Positions 1-9,632 of a stretch of 41,939 bases of DNA are shown here, in pieces. Positions within the stretch are counted from its first letter, which is position 1. Each line of letters starts with the position of its first letter. The translations under genes were made by a program, and so were the position numbers. The notes under the pieces are model-generated. The model did no database searches and was not told the origin of the DNA. It saw nothing but the letters and a program-made list of their open reading frames with translations. This DNA is from Acidobacteriota bacterium (lineage in GTDB: Bacteria > Acidobacteriota > Blastocatellia > RBC074), in contig JAJVID010000008.1 of NCBI GenBank assembly GCA_022072205.1, positions 9,642-51,580 on the forward strand. Reading direction: 5' to 3'.

Positions 1-103
1 CGGGTTTCAAACGGCCCGCCAGGATCGCCATGCGCAACTCTTCGTAAAGTTGTTTGTGCAGCGGCGTCGCCGAACGTTGATCGAGTGTGATTGCCAGGTC
101 CAT
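1..103 (-). CDS. GntR/MocR-family transcriptional regulator, N-terminus only
   Basis: Only the first 34 codons lie in the window; the gene runs off the left edge. The start is the ATG at 103 on the minus strand. The peptide begins MDLAITLDQRSATPLHKQLY and continues into an ILAGRLKP segment. This is the usual opening of a GntR winged-helix domain: a short lead, a P-L-x-x-Q-L-Y helix, then the A-I-L-x-G-R-L-x-P-G turn before the recognition helix. The short lead before the HTH is also usual in MocR/PdxR-type regulators, which fuse the HTH to an aminotransferase fold, but that part is outside the window, so the subfamily is a guess. The gene follows the repeat hairpin at 118-239 and reads in the same direction as the large secreted protein upstream. 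Confidence 0.72.
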   Translation of the reverse strand, partial: MDLAITLDQRSATPLHKQLYEELRMAILAGRLKP

Positions 104-117
104 AAATCATTTATTGA

Positions 118-239
<122 letters not shown>

Positions 240-242
240 TTC

Positions 243-2846
243 CTACTTCACGGCGAACGTCACCTGTCTGCCCGGAATTCCGTTCCGCGAAATCACGAGC
301 GTGTGCGAGCCTGATGTGATGTTCGCCGGAAAGATGATGTTGAACTGGTTAAGTCCGGTGAAGCCGGGCGCGCGTCCGGCGTAACTGACCGTCGCCTGAG
401 CGCCGTCAATCGTCGCCTGTGCGCTCCCGTTCACGTTTCCGTCAACGTCGGTGGCGTCCGCGCCGAGGCCCGTGCCGAAGACCGAGATGATGTTCGGCTG
501 GCCGTTCGATTGTTTGGCGTTGAACGGCTCGCGCGCGCCGGTGAAGGCGTCAACCGCCGCCGCCGCTCCTGTGCCGCTCTGATTGAGCGTGAAGATGGCG
601 GGTGTGGCGGGGGCGATTTGAAAAGCCCCCGCGCGGATCAACTGGCCGTTGCTGATCACTTCGACGAGCGCGGTTGACGACGATACGACGCCTGTCGTCG
701 CTGTGGTCGAACGCGGAACCTGGAAGTTGATCTGCGTCGGCGAGACGAAGAAGAGCGGGGCAAAAGCGCCGTTGATGCGAACCTGCGTTCCGGCAAGCTG
801 GGTCGGCAGCGGCTGCGAAGTGGCCACAGCCGTCCCGCCGCTCAGCCCGTCGCCGAAAAGCGCGGAGATTTCGCCCGGCGAGAGTGTGAATTGAAAGCTC
901 GCAGCCGAGGTCGCCGCAATCGTGCGCGCCGTAGTCAGGTCGGCCAATCCCGTGTTGATCGTCGCCAGCCCGTCGGTTGATTGCCGGAAGTAGCTTTCCC
1001 ACGCCAGACGAAAAAGCGTGACTTTGTTGAGCGTCGCCGCCGAAGCCTGTGTGCCCTGCCGAGTGAGCAGGACGACGGCTGCGCGGAAACTCTTCGGCGC
1101 GTTCGTTGAATTCGGATTGCGGGCGCCGTTGGCCTGAACGATCTGGTTGATCGTGACGTTCTGTTTGCCGCCGCTGGCCGTGACGTTCGGGAACGGGTTG
1201 GATTCGCGCGTGGCGCTGGTTCCCGAAGGATTGGTGATGACGAAGGTGTCAGGCACGTCCGAAGGCGGGCGCAATCCCATAATGTAATGATCGAGCCGCG
1301 AATAACCGTCAATCAGATTGATCGTAGTGAACGTGCCGTCGCCGTTGTCGCGCCAGACATTGCCTTCCATTGACGACGAACGCGGCGCCGCCGGGCTGCT
1401 GGTAGACGATTCGATGTTGAGGAAGAAATTCCAGTGCGCGTCGTCGCGTCCGAGCAGCAGCGTGTCGTTGCCCGGAAAACTGACGTAAGACAGCCAGCGA
1501 TGCCCCTGTTCCTGTCCCATGACCGAAAGCGCATGGTTGGCGCCGAGGAATCGTGTCACCGGCGAATTGGGGTACTGGGCGGAGATGTTGCTCAGATTGA
1601 GAATGCCCTGGATGCGCTGGCTGTTGATGGCCGACGCGGCGGAAGACGCTCCGACCGGCTGCCCGATGCCGGATGCGTCGTTGCGAAGCGATGCGTAAAA
1701 AGCGAAGGTATCAACGTCGCCCAGGCTGAAATTGAAGTCGGTGACCATGTAGACGAAATCGTAAACGTCGCGGTTCGGGTGCGTGGCGTAAAAAGCCTGA
1801 GCCACTCCGATAACGTCCACTGTCGTGCTGGTCGAGAAGAATTCCGCGACCGGCGCGGTGAAAAACGATGAGGGCGGGGAATTCAGATTGACAAGCGAGG
1901 GGACGCTTGACGAGTTTCCGGGCGTAATGCCCGCCAGGGCCTGCGAAGTCAGTTGCGCGGAATCGTAAGTGATAACGATCCGCCCGTTGTTGAAGAGCGT
2001 GACCTGGAAACGATGAACGCCGTTGTCAATCGTCGGATCGTTCGGGAAATCGCGGATGTTGTTCCAGGTGATCAGCACGCGGTCGCTGTCTTTGCGGATG
2101 AAGACGCCGTTGGAGCCGGATGTCACGCCGGCCCGCGCGTCAAGATCGTGCCAGTAAGGCGCGATGCGCGGCAACCCCTGTTGAAACTCAGCTACCGAAG
2201 CTATTGAACTGACCGCGCCGTCATCGAAAGTTGATTGGTTGACGCCTCCGGGACGAAACGTCAGGTTGCCGTTGCTCGATACGGCCACCGTCGAAAAAGT
2301 CGCGCCGAAGAAATTGAAGCTGAACCCCAGGTCTTGCAGGATGTACGCGTCATCGCCCGCCTCGACGCCGGGAACGCTCGGAATTTTCGGATTGACGGCG
2401 GGCGCGACGGTCATATCCAGCTTCGCGCCGAGGTTGTTGTCGAACGTGGCGTTTGAGGCGGTGATCGAATAACCGGAAATGCCGGGAGCGAATTGCACGG
2501 AGCGGCCATTCAGGTCGAATGGATTCGCCGGGATAACCAGCCTGCCGTCATCCTGGATCACCGAGATGTCGTTGACGTCCTGGTTGATGAATTCAGGGGC
2601 GAAAGCGTCGGCCACTTCCGGGCGCTGTTGATTGATCTGATGCCAGACCCAGGCTTCGCGCGCGATCTGATCGCGGCTCAAACCTTTCTTCTTTACGCCA
2701 TCGTCGTGCAGGAAGGCCGCGCCGTATTTGCCGCCGAGGCGATTTTTGATTTGAGCTGATGGCCGCGAGATTAACGCGGGAGCGGACAAAGCGATGAGCA
2801 GTGTGACGACGATCCATCGCCACACGCGGGTATCAAGGTAGAACAT
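243..2846 (-). CDS. Secreted NIDO-like/TIGR03437 protein with degenerate metalloprotease motif
   Basis: The 867-aa protein starts at ATG 2846 behind a clear GGAGG. Residues 1-32 form a signal peptide (basic start, hydrophobic core, A-Q end), so export is expected. Residues about 160-310 resemble a nidogen-type extracellular beta domain (SSNGNLTF, then APYWHDLDAR and LITWNNIRDF). Residues about 340-560 look like a secreted metallopeptidase region, but the HExxH position reads QEQGH (445-449), so the first zinc histidine is lost. The last 220 residues or so are a TIGR03437 domain, with FFVSPTQINFQVP, SVFGTGLG and GLNQFN blocks. That domain is common at the C-terminus of acidobacterial extracellular proteins and its function is unknown. 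The protein is probably a cell-surface or secreted binding protein rather than an active protease. It is not in an obvious operon. Confidence 0.8.
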   Translation of the reverse strand: MFYLDTRVWRWIVVTLLIALSAPALISRPSAQIKNRLGGKYGAAFLHDDGVKKKGLSRDQIAREAWVWHQINQQRPEVADAFAPEFINQDVNDISVIQDDGRLVIPANPFDLNGRSVQFAPGISGYSITASNATFDNNLGAKLDMTVAPAVNPKIPSVPGVEAGDDAYILQDLGFSFNFFGATFSTVAVSSNGNLTFRPGGVNQSTFDDGAVSSIASVAEFQQGLPRIAPYWHDLDARAGVTSGSNGVFIRKDSDRVLITWNNIRDFPNDPTIDNGVHRFQVTLFNNGRIVITYDSAQLTSQALAGITPGNSSSVPSLVNLNSPPSSFFTAPVAEFFSTSTTVDVIGVAQAFYATHPNRDVYDFVYMVTDFNFSLGDVDTFAFYASLRNDASGIGQPVGASSAASAINSQRIQGILNLSNISAQYPNSPVTRFLGANHALSVMGQEQGHRWLSYVSFPGNDTLLLGRDDAHWNFFLNIESSTSSPAAPRSSSMEGNVWRDNGDGTFTTINLIDGYSRLDHYIMGLRPPSDVPDTFVITNPSGTSATRESNPFPNVTASGGKQNVTINQIVQANGARNPNSTNAPKSFRAAVVLLTRQGTQASAATLNKVTLFRLAWESYFRQSTDGLATINTGLADLTTARTIAATSAASFQFTLSPGEISALFGDGLSGGTAVATSQPLPTQLAGTQVRINGAFAPLFFVSPTQINFQVPRSTTATTGVVSSSTALVEVISNGQLIRAGAFQIAPATPAIFTLNQSGTGAAAAVDAFTGAREPFNAKQSNGQPNIISVFGTGLGADATDVDGNVNGSAQATIDGAQATVSYAGRAPGFTGLNQFNIIFPANITSGSHTLVISRNGIPGRQVTFAVK

Positions 2847-2922
2847 ACTGCCTCCGGGATTTCAATTGTTTGTTTCGGGGGACGCATTTTTGGCGTGAGC
2901 GTTTCGGGGGCCGTGAATCATT

Positions 2923-2964
2923 GAGGAGCTTTCCCCGGGGCTGACGCTTCCGGGGAAAGCTCTC
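2923..2964 (-). terminator. Hairpin terminator after the hydrolase gene
   Basis: A near-perfect inverted repeat with arms AGCTTTCCCCGG and CCGGGGAAAGCT and a loop of about 10 nt lies just past the stop codon at 2971. There is no long T run, so it may be a stem-only or Rho-assisted terminator. It closes the five-gene minus-strand run. Confidence 0.7.
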
Positions 2965-2970
2965 AAACGA

Positions 2971-4515
2971 TCATTGATTGCCAGTCGTTGCGGCTTTCGC
3001 CGCTCCTTTCGGCTGGCGTTTGTGAGCGTCGAACCAGTCGAAGATGTCTTTGAACGCGGGCGCGACGACGCTGCTGTGATTGCCGCCGGGGACTTCGATG
3101 TATTTGATCTCGATGCCAAGTTCTTTGCCCGCCTTGACCATCTTGCGCGATTCTTCGACGGGCACGGTCGGGTCTTTGTCGCCGTGAATGACTATCCAGG
3201 GAACGTGCGTGAGCGCTTTCAGTTTGGCTACGGTAAACGGAGTTCCTCCGCCCGCAATCGGCCCGATAGCCGCGAAGAGGTCCGGATTGTTGGCCGCGAC
3301 AGACCAGCTTCCGTAACCGCCCATTGAATGGCCCATCAGGTAAACGCGGTCGTCGTCAATCGAAAACTCGCGCTTCATCTCCCTGATCACGTCCAACACG
3401 TCACGTTCGGCTGCGGCCATGTACATCGAAGTCGGCTGGCGGCCTTTCGGACAAACCACGATGTAGCCGCGCTCTTCAGCGATGCGGCGTATCAGACCCT
3501 TGTCGTAGTTGATGAAGAAACCGTTTTCGTCGCCGCCCATTCCGTGCAGCGCCACGATCATCGGCCATTTCTTCTTCGCGTCGTAATTTGTCGGAACGTA
3601 AAAACGGAAAGGTTGCAACGTGTCGTCAACCGCCGAACGGTAGGCCCAGTGAATGTCGCCGCGTTTCGCGCGCAGCGGGTTTTCGCCTTTGGCGATCTGG
3701 TCGAGCAGCGCCGAAGCGTTGGTAATCGCGGCTTTCACGTCAGCGCGCGCAATCGGAAGCTGTCCGGCGTTGACCAGATCAATCATCGAAGCCTGGTATT
3801 CGACGGCGGGCATCGCGAGCAGTAGCGAATCCTGATGATCGCTTTTCAGTTTCGCGGAGACCGACGCCGCGCGGATTTTGAGCGCAGCGGCCTGGGCGTT
3901 CAAACCTCGCGCGATACGAACTGCGACGGATTTGACCACAGGCTCGCCGTCTTTCGGCTTCAGCGTCAACGCGAGTTGGTAATCGCCGTCCGCAAGATCG
4001 GGAATGGCGGCTTCGATTGAAACAGGTTTGGTGAAATCAGGCTCGACCTCGCCCAGATTCTTCAATTCTGTTTCGACTCCCTGCTTCGAGTCTTTCATGG
4101 AGACCGAGCCGCTGAGTTTTCCCGCAATCGGTTCGTCGAGCGTAAAGATTTGCGAGATCGTGATCCGCGCGTTGTCGCCGGGATCGTACACGACGCGCCC
4201 CAGCTTCATTTGCAGCGCCACGCCCATCGCGCTCGATGGCGTCCACGGCTGGTTACGCATCAGCGCCATTCCGTGCGAAAAATGTTTAACGGCCTCGCCG
4301 TATTTCTGCCCGCCGGCGGCTGCGCGGGCTTTCGCTTCGAGTTCTTCAACCTGCTTGCGTTTCTCCTCGCTCATCTGCACGGTGTTTTTCAACGACCGGA
4401 ATCCGACCGAAAGAAACAGCGCCTGCCCGGCGTCCTGCGCCAGAGCCGGAACTGCGAGAAACAGCGACAGCGCGAAGGTCAACGCCGCCGAGAAACGAAC
4501 TTTTCGATCCTTCAT
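2971..4515 (-). CDS. Secreted alpha/beta-hydrolase (PHB depolymerase/dienelactone hydrolase-like esterase)
   Basis: I place the start at ATG 4515, preceded by AGAGGA; a TTG further upstream would overlap the preceding gene. The 514-aa product has a signal peptide (1-26, ending ALAQ), a helical TPR-like stretch at about 47-90, a middle beta region, and a C-terminal alpha/beta-hydrolase fold. In this numbering the nucleophile elbow is GHSMGG with Ser397, the acid is Asp448 in HGDKDPTVP, and the base is His480 in PGGNHSS. The HG oxyanion turn is in ALHGMGG near 324. The fold matches extracellular esterases of the PHB-depolymerase/prolyl oligopeptidase group; the substrate cannot be read from sequence. 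It is the last gene of the patatin run, 32 nt after the dehydrogenase. Confidence 0.85.
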   Translation of the reverse strand: MKDRKVRFSAALTFALSLFLAVPALAQDAGQALFLSVGFRSLKNTVQMSEEKRKQVEELEAKARAAAGGQKYGEAVKHFSHGMALMRNQPWTPSSAMGVALQMKLGRVVYDPGDNARITISQIFTLDEPIAGKLSGSVSMKDSKQGVETELKNLGEVEPDFTKPVSIEAAIPDLADGDYQLALTLKPKDGEPVVKSVAVRIARGLNAQAAALKIRAASVSAKLKSDHQDSLLLAMPAVEYQASMIDLVNAGQLPIARADVKAAITNASALLDQIAKGENPLRAKRGDIHWAYRSAVDDTLQPFRFYVPTNYDAKKKWPMIVALHGMGGDENGFFINYDKGLIRRIAEERGYIVVCPKGRQPTSMYMAAAERDVLDVIREMKREFSIDDDRVYLMGHSMGGYGSWSVAANNPDLFAAIGPIAGGGTPFTVAKLKALTHVPWIVIHGDKDPTVPVEESRKMVKAGKELGIEIKYIEVPGGNHSSVVAPAFKDIFDWFDAHKRQPKGAAKAATTGNQ

Positions 4516-4547
4516 CTCTGTTTTCCTCTGGATTATGCGCCTTATGA

Positions 4548-5357
4548 TCAACGAGCCTGATTGCCGCGAGTTGAAAAAGGCCGGTAGAGTTTCGCCGCCA
4601 TTCGCGTGACAAGATTGCGCGGCGCCATCCGCTCGGCGCCAATCATCAATTTGTTGCCGAAGCCGGAGATCGCCACGCTGCGGTTTTGCGCCAGCGCCTT
4701 CAATCCCACGTCAACGACCTCTTCCGGCGTCTGCATCTTTTTGGGATCGCGCAGATGCGATGTCCCGGCGACGGCTTGAAAATGCGTGGCCGTCGGGCCG
4801 GGGCACAATGCTAACACACGCACGCCGTGTTCGCGGCATTCCGCCCACAACCCTTCGGCGAAATTCAGGATGAAGGCTTTGGTCGCCGAATAGATCGAAC
4901 TGTAGGGCACGCCCTGGAACGACGCCGTCGAAGCGACCTGGATAATCGCGCCCTCGCGCCGCCGGATCATCGGTTGAAGGAACAGATGCGAGAGCGCGAC
5001 GAGCGCCGTCACGTTGACCTGAATCATCTCGATCTGATGGTCGAGCGGGATGTCGGCGAAATCTCCGACCGCGCCGAATCCGGCGTTGTTGACGAGCAGA
5101 TCAATTTGAACGCCGGCGCCCTCGGTCAAGCTAAAGACTTTTTCGGGCGCCGAAGGATTAGCCAGGTCGGCCTCGATAACTCTTGCGTCAACGTCGTGGC
5201 GCGAACGCAGTTCGTTCGCCAGAACTTCCAGCCGGTCGCTCGAACGCGCCGTGACAATTACATTTGCGCCATCCGCCGCAAGCCTGCGCGCGAAGGCTTC
5301 GCCAATGCCATAAGACGCGCCCGTGACAAGCGCTGTTTTGCCTTTCCACTCCGACAT
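4548..5357 (-). CDS. Short-chain dehydrogenase/reductase (SDR)
   Basis: The start is ATG 5357, preceded by AAAGGA; this gives 269 aa, a normal length for a classical SDR. The NAD(P)-binding motif TGASYGIG is at 12-19, NNAG at about 90-93, the catalytic serine near 143, and the Y-x-x-x-K pair is Tyr156 and Lys160 in YSATK. An arginine (R38) just after the second beta strand favours NADP(H). Relatives include DltE/YqjQ-type reductases and 3-oxoacyl reductase-like enzymes acting on lipid or polyol substrates. The gene sits 28 nt after the membrane protein and 32 nt before the esterase, which makes co-transcription likely and suggests a lipid-linked substrate. That substrate is inference. Confidence 0.9.
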   Translation of the reverse strand: MSEWKGKTALVTGASYGIGEAFARRLAADGANVIVTARSSDRLEVLANELRSRHDVDARVIEADLANPSAPEKVFSLTEGAGVQIDLLVNNAGFGAVGDFADIPLDHQIEMIQVNVTALVALSHLFLQPMIRRREGAIIQVASTASFQGVPYSSIYSATKAFILNFAEGLWAECREHGVRVLALCPGPTATHFQAVAGTSHLRDPKKMQTPEEVVDVGLKALAQNRSVAISGFGNKLMIGAERMAPRNLVTRMAAKLYRPFSTRGNQAR

Positions 5358-5385
5358 TAGGGTTCCTTTCAATTGGAAATTCGCT

Positions 5386-6111
5386 TCAAACCTTTTTTGC
5401 GAACGGATCGCTCATCGCTTCGAGAAACGACCGCGAACTGATGATGAACAAAATCGCGCTCAGCAGAAGGCCCAGCGAAACGGGAATAGCCGCCTTCTCG
5501 ACGTAAACGCGGTTGATCATCCCGTACAGCCCGCAGAGCGAGCCGATCAAAAACGCCAGTCCCGCAAGGCTGCACAAGCGATTCGGATTCATGAAGAACA
5601 TTGACGACATCAGCAGGATGGCGAAAAAGATCAATCCCCATTTCCAGAGCGAAGGGATGCGAATGGCGTCCGCCATCGCGTCGCTGAGCAGATTCGACTC
5701 GGTATTGAGCGCGCGCGCGATGTGATGGTTTTCCAGATAATCGCAGGCCGCCCCGGCCGCCACGCAGATGAACGCGATCACCGCCAGCGGTTTCGCGTTC
5801 GCAAAATTATGTCGGAACAACAGCGCGCAGAAGACCGTCAACAGCGCGAAATAGAGCGGGATGAAAATCCGGTTGTCGAATTCCAGCCCCTTCCAGAACC
5901 AGTCTCGCGCAGCCTTTTCGTCTTCGTTCACCTCGCGCAGCAGCGTCCTGATTTCTTCGCCCGACTGGGCCAGTTCGAGCGCCAGGACAGGCGCGCTGAA
6001 CTGGCCCAGGTAGACGCGCTTTGTTTTGTCTCTGAAAATGACGGCGATGACGATCAACGCGATGATCAACACGCCGAACGCGGGCAGCAGAACGTTCCCA
6101 CTCAGTTTCAT
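5386..6111 (-). CDS. Multi-pass membrane protein of unknown function
   Basis: The 241-aa product starts at ATG 6111, and that ATG overlaps the TGA of the patatin gene (ATGA), a sign of translational coupling. A hydrophobic segment at about 8-26 is followed by a soluble loop of about 50 residues rich in E, D, R and K, then five hydrophobic segments at about 83-100, 108-125, 155-172, 176-195 and 205-225. I do not recognise the family. The C-terminus is short and basic (DPFAKKV). Tight linkage to the patatin suggests a partner in the same membrane process. Confidence 0.8.
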   Translation of the reverse strand: MKLSGNVLLPAFGVLIIALIVIAVIFRDKTKRVYLGQFSAPVLALELAQSGEEIRTLLREVNEDEKAARDWFWKGLEFDNRIFIPLYFALLTVFCALLFRHNFANAKPLAVIAFICVAAGAACDYLENHHIARALNTESNLLSDAMADAIRIPSLWKWGLIFFAILLMSSMFFMNPNRLCSLAGLAFLIGSLCGLYGMINRVYVEKAAIPVSLGLLLSAILFIISSRSFLEAMSDPFAKKV

Positions 6112-9100
6112 AACTTTTTGGCAACCTCCTTGCTGATTAAATCGCCGAGAACTATTTCGCCGACGTGGACGCGCGCTCGGTCGAAAATTTCTTCCAGGCT
6201 GAACGGCCCCTTCGAGCCGATGATTCTGGCGATCTCGTAGAGGCCGAGCGCGCGGTAACTTTCAAACTGCGTTTCGCTGTACATCTGATCGCCGGTTGAT
6301 TCGTGCGGGAAGGCGGGATTGGCCCTGGCGTAATTGTAAACGTCGGCGGGTTCGACTCCGTAAATAGCAGGTTTGATGTAAAGCAGGAATCCGTCAATCT
6401 CCTGCGGATCGCCTTCGTCAACGTCGGAGTAGTGGATGCGTCCGACGGCGCAATACTTCTTCTCCTGCCCCAGGTCGCGGTCTTTGATGTAGGTCGGAAT
6501 CTCGTCTTTGCGCGGGCTGATGGGGATCGAACTGAAAGTGATGTTGATGCCCAGGTCGGTGCGGATTTTGCTGACCGCATTGCCCAGGCTCTCGAAGTCG
6601 AAGCCCTTGTCCTGGCTGCCGTCGCTGACGACGATCAGATGACAGCGGCGCAAAACCATCTCGTACAAACCCAGATTTTCAAAATGTCCGCCGTCCGAAA
6701 GATAGACGTAAGGATGATCGTTGTCTGTCAGGCCCAGAGTTTCAGCGACCAGCGGGCGCGGCGCGAACACGGGGCCGGGTTGCGAATAAGTGTTCGCGCC
6801 GGCTTTGCCCGGATTGCCCAGCCACCATCCCAGCCGCACGTTGAACAGCGCCAGCAGAAACGTCACTACCGGCGACGAGTGATAACCCATGTTGGGGCTG
6901 GCCGCCGCGCCTGAGATGGCCACCGAAGTGCCGAGCGTGAGCGCGCCGTCCTGCATCTGGCTGATGGCGTACTCTTTCGATCTGCGATAACCGACCTCGA
7001 AGAGGCTCCCGGCGTGGAGCGGCGACGCGGTGAACGATTGCGCCTTGCGATTCTGCCACGCCAGTTCCTCTCCCTTGACCAGATTGAGCGCCATGTTGAC
7101 GACGTGCAGCGGGCGGGCTTCATTCAACTCTTCGGGGACAGAAGCGAGCAGGCCGGGGAAGGCCGCGTCGAGCAACATGCAGTTGATGCGCAGTTTCTCA
7201 ACCGCTGCTGGCCGCCAGAATTGCAGCCAGCGCGGCAGGGAGTCGGCGGTCAGCAATGGGACTTCAGGCTGCCGGTTGATCACCTTCTGGATTTCAGGCT
7301 GCTCGCTCAGCTTTTTGAACACGCGCTCTTTGTGCAGCGGCTTTCCGTGGATGATCCGGTTGAAATCATTGGTCAACGCTCGCCGCGCATCCTTCGCCAG
7401 CACGGCTGTTTTGTGAACCATGTAACTCAGCAGCAATCGCTGCGTCTGCTGCGAAATCTTCGACCAGATGAATCTGGCGTAAGGAGATTGGCGCTTCGCG
7501 ATCTCGCCGACAAGCTCATCCATTTTGATGAAGCTGTCGGGCTGAAAAACCGGCCTGATCAGATCGTGCATCTGCAGGTTGTCCTGTTCGTCCATGCCCG
7601 TGAACGGATTCGGACGTCTTTCATTCAGGTTGCGCGATGCGCCCAGATAAGCGCGGATCAAACGGTCGCGGTAGGCCGAATGCAGCGAGAATTTGTTGAC
7701 GTTGACGAACAGGCCCATGATCACACCGACCGCCAGGAAGACCAGCGCGATGAAGATCATCAATCGGCTCGGCGCGTAATAAAGCACGTTCAGATGCCAT
7801 TGCCACAACGCATCCTTCGGGGCCGGAGGTATCGCTTCCATCTTTTTCCAGTAAGCCGGATCGAACGTCTTGCCCAGCCATTCGGGCAAAGGCGACAGCA
7901 GGTTCGTAATGTTCGACAACAGCGGAACGTGTTGAACCGTCCAGCCCCAGGCGTTGTGCAAGGACGTGGCCATCCCGCCCTGCGCCAGCGCGTTGTAAAT
8001 CCATCCGGTCAGCGCCGTCGTCGCCAGCGAAAGAGCCGCAACGATGATGAGCAGGAAGATGATGGCGGCGAACGGCAGCGCGAGTTCAAGAGCTTTGACG
8101 GGCAGACCCGGTTTTTTCGTTTGAGATTCTTCGCCCTTCTTTGCCGCAGTTTTGCCGCTGCGCCCGCCGAGCAGCGTGATCAGACCCGACCCAGTCCCGA
8201 CCGAGAGGAGCGACATCTGAAATTCTTTCCACAGCCAGATCAATCCGACCGGGCCGAAGATGACCAGGCCGCTGACAGTGACCCAGACAACGATTGCGAT
8301 CAATATCCAGCCTCCGGCGCGCGCCACCCATTCGCGGTCTGCGTCGTTCATGTAATAACTCGCCAGTCCCACGAAGACCGTCGCAGCCACCAGAAACATC
8401 AACAGGAAGAGCGGCGGCGCAAGGCAGGCGTAAATCGCCGCCTGTCTGCCCGGATGAGCGAGCGCCGGATGTGAAAAAGCCAGCGTCACCACCCACAGGC
8501 ACAGACCGCCGAGAGCGCCGGTCAGAATGCTGTAAATAAAATCGCGGACGCCGAAATAGAACTTCAGCTTGATGATTTGCGGCGCGAAAAACTGCGACAG
8601 CGCAAAGCCCAGAAAATGGAGCGCCACGCCAAACGCCATGAATCCCCACGGCTCCTGCTGTTTGAAATACTGTTGAAGTTCGAAGCCGAAGAGCGAAAGC
8701 CAGGGCGCATTGGGGTGAGGAGTGTGAACCCACGACCAGTAGAGCGAGCCGGCAATCGCAGTAGCGACCAGACAACCCAGGCCGAATACGAGAAACCAGC
8801 TTTCGCTCCGCAGTTTTGGCGGGAACCAGCGGCGGGTCAGATCGGTCAGGCTTGGCCGGTTAACGATGATATAGCAAATCGAAATGACGCCGAGCGCAAA
8901 GCCCAACCAGAAGACGCGATTGACCACAACCGGGTCGGGCGCGTCCCAGCCCAGCACAGACATCCACAATCTGGGCAGCGCCAGCGCCGCCAGCATCAGC
9001 GGAATCAGCACCATCCAGTTCAGAAACAGATTGCGCAGGTAAATCCCCACCAGCGCCCAAGTGTCCGCCGAAAGCAAACCGAACTTCGGACTCATGTAGT

Positions 9101-9608
9101 TGCTGTAACGGCGCAGGTGAAATAACGGCTCAGGTTCGGGATTGATCGGCGACTGGTTCGGGCGATCTTCTTCGAGTTCCGTCTGGACTTCCTTCATCCC
9201 GCGCCTGTGAACCCAGGCCGAAAACCAACTGCCCAGGTATCCACCGCCGGAAACAGTGGAGAGGAAATGAAAGCTGTTGAGCTGCATTCGTTCGGCCAGT
9301 CCCTGCAACACGCCCAGACCGAAAGTCGCGCTGCGAATGCCGCCGCCTGAAAAACAAAGGGCCGCGCGCTTCTCGCCGCTCTGGTGAAGCCGGCGGTAAA
9401 AGTCCGTCACCAACTCTTCGTTGACGCGCTGCTCCCGCTCTTTCGCATCCATCAGCGGAGCGTATTTGGCCGCCGCCTGTTCGCGCGCGGCTTTATCGCC
9501 ACCGGGATAAAGCGGCTTGAGGCCATGTGTTTTTACCTGATGTTCGTACTCATCAACCAGGACATCGAAGAGCGACAAAGGACGGGTGTGATTTTGGTTG
9601 TTATTCAT
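6108..9608 (-). CDS. Large membrane-embedded patatin-like phospholipase
   Basis: The 1166-aa product starts at ATG 9608 behind GGAG. The patatin nucleophile half is at about 80-135: the glycine-rich oxyanion loop SGGGIRS (87-93), then STVSGGG with Ser120 as the likely nucleophile. In the usual GxSxG the first glycine is here threonine. The catalytic aspartate half is far downstream, SDGGHFENLG with Asp972. Patatins normally have these two elements some 130-200 residues apart. Here the gap holds a long stretch with about ten or more hydrophobic segments (roughly 190-660). The enzyme is predicted to be an acyl hydrolase built into a membrane. The gene begins 24 nt after the 462-aa membrane protein gene and overlaps the next by four bases. 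Patatin assignment is strong; substrate and activity are unknown. Confidence 0.88.
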   Translation of the reverse strand: MNNNQNHTRPLSLFDVLVDEYEHQVKTHGLKPLYPGGDKAAREQAAAKYAPLMDAKEREQRVNEELVTDFYRRLHQSGEKRAALCFSGGGIRSATFGLGVLQGLAERMQLNSFHFLSTVSGGGYLGSWFSAWVHRRGMKEVQTELEEDRPNQSPINPEPEPLFHLRRYSNYMSPKFGLLSADTWALVGIYLRNLFLNWMVLIPLMLAALALPRLWMSVLGWDAPDPVVVNRVFWLGFALGVISICYIIVNRPSLTDLTRRWFPPKLRSESWFLVFGLGCLVATAIAGSLYWSWVHTPHPNAPWLSLFGFELQQYFKQQEPWGFMAFGVALHFLGFALSQFFAPQIIKLKFYFGVRDFIYSILTGALGGLCLWVVTLAFSHPALAHPGRQAAIYACLAPPLFLLMFLVAATVFVGLASYYMNDADREWVARAGGWILIAIVVWVTVSGLVIFGPVGLIWLWKEFQMSLLSVGTGSGLITLLGGRSGKTAAKKGEESQTKKPGLPVKALELALPFAAIIFLLIIVAALSLATTALTGWIYNALAQGGMATSLHNAWGWTVQHVPLLSNITNLLSPLPEWLGKTFDPAYWKKMEAIPPAPKDALWQWHLNVLYYAPSRLMIFIALVFLAVGVIMGLFVNVNKFSLHSAYRDRLIRAYLGASRNLNERRPNPFTGMDEQDNLQMHDLIRPVFQPDSFIKMDELVGEIAKRQSPYARFIWSKISQQTQRLLLSYMVHKTAVLAKDARRALTNDFNRIIHGKPLHKERVFKKLSEQPEIQKVINRQPEVPLLTADSLPRWLQFWRPAAVEKLRINCMLLDAAFPGLLASVPEELNEARPLHVVNMALNLVKGEELAWQNRKAQSFTASPLHAGSLFEVGYRRSKEYAISQMQDGALTLGTSVAISGAAASPNMGYHSSPVVTFLLALFNVRLGWWLGNPGKAGANTYSQPGPVFAPRPLVAETLGLTDNDHPYVYLSDGGHFENLGLYEMVLRRCHLIVVSDGSQDKGFDFESLGNAVSKIRTDLGINITFSSIPISPRKDEIPTYIKDRDLGQEKKYCAVGRIHYSDVDEGDPQEIDGFLLYIKPAIYGVEPADVYNYARANPAFPHESTGDQMYSETQFESYRALGLYEIARIIGSKGPFSLEEIFDRARVHVGEIVLGDLISKEVAKKL

Positions 9609-9632
9609 GGTGAACTCCGATGTTTGACCGAC

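Noticed and set aside
7014-8474. 486-aa open frame antisense to the patatin gene
   Set aside because: It is a shadow of the GC-rich patatin coding strand, with abundant R, Q and D, no ribosome site and no family likeness.
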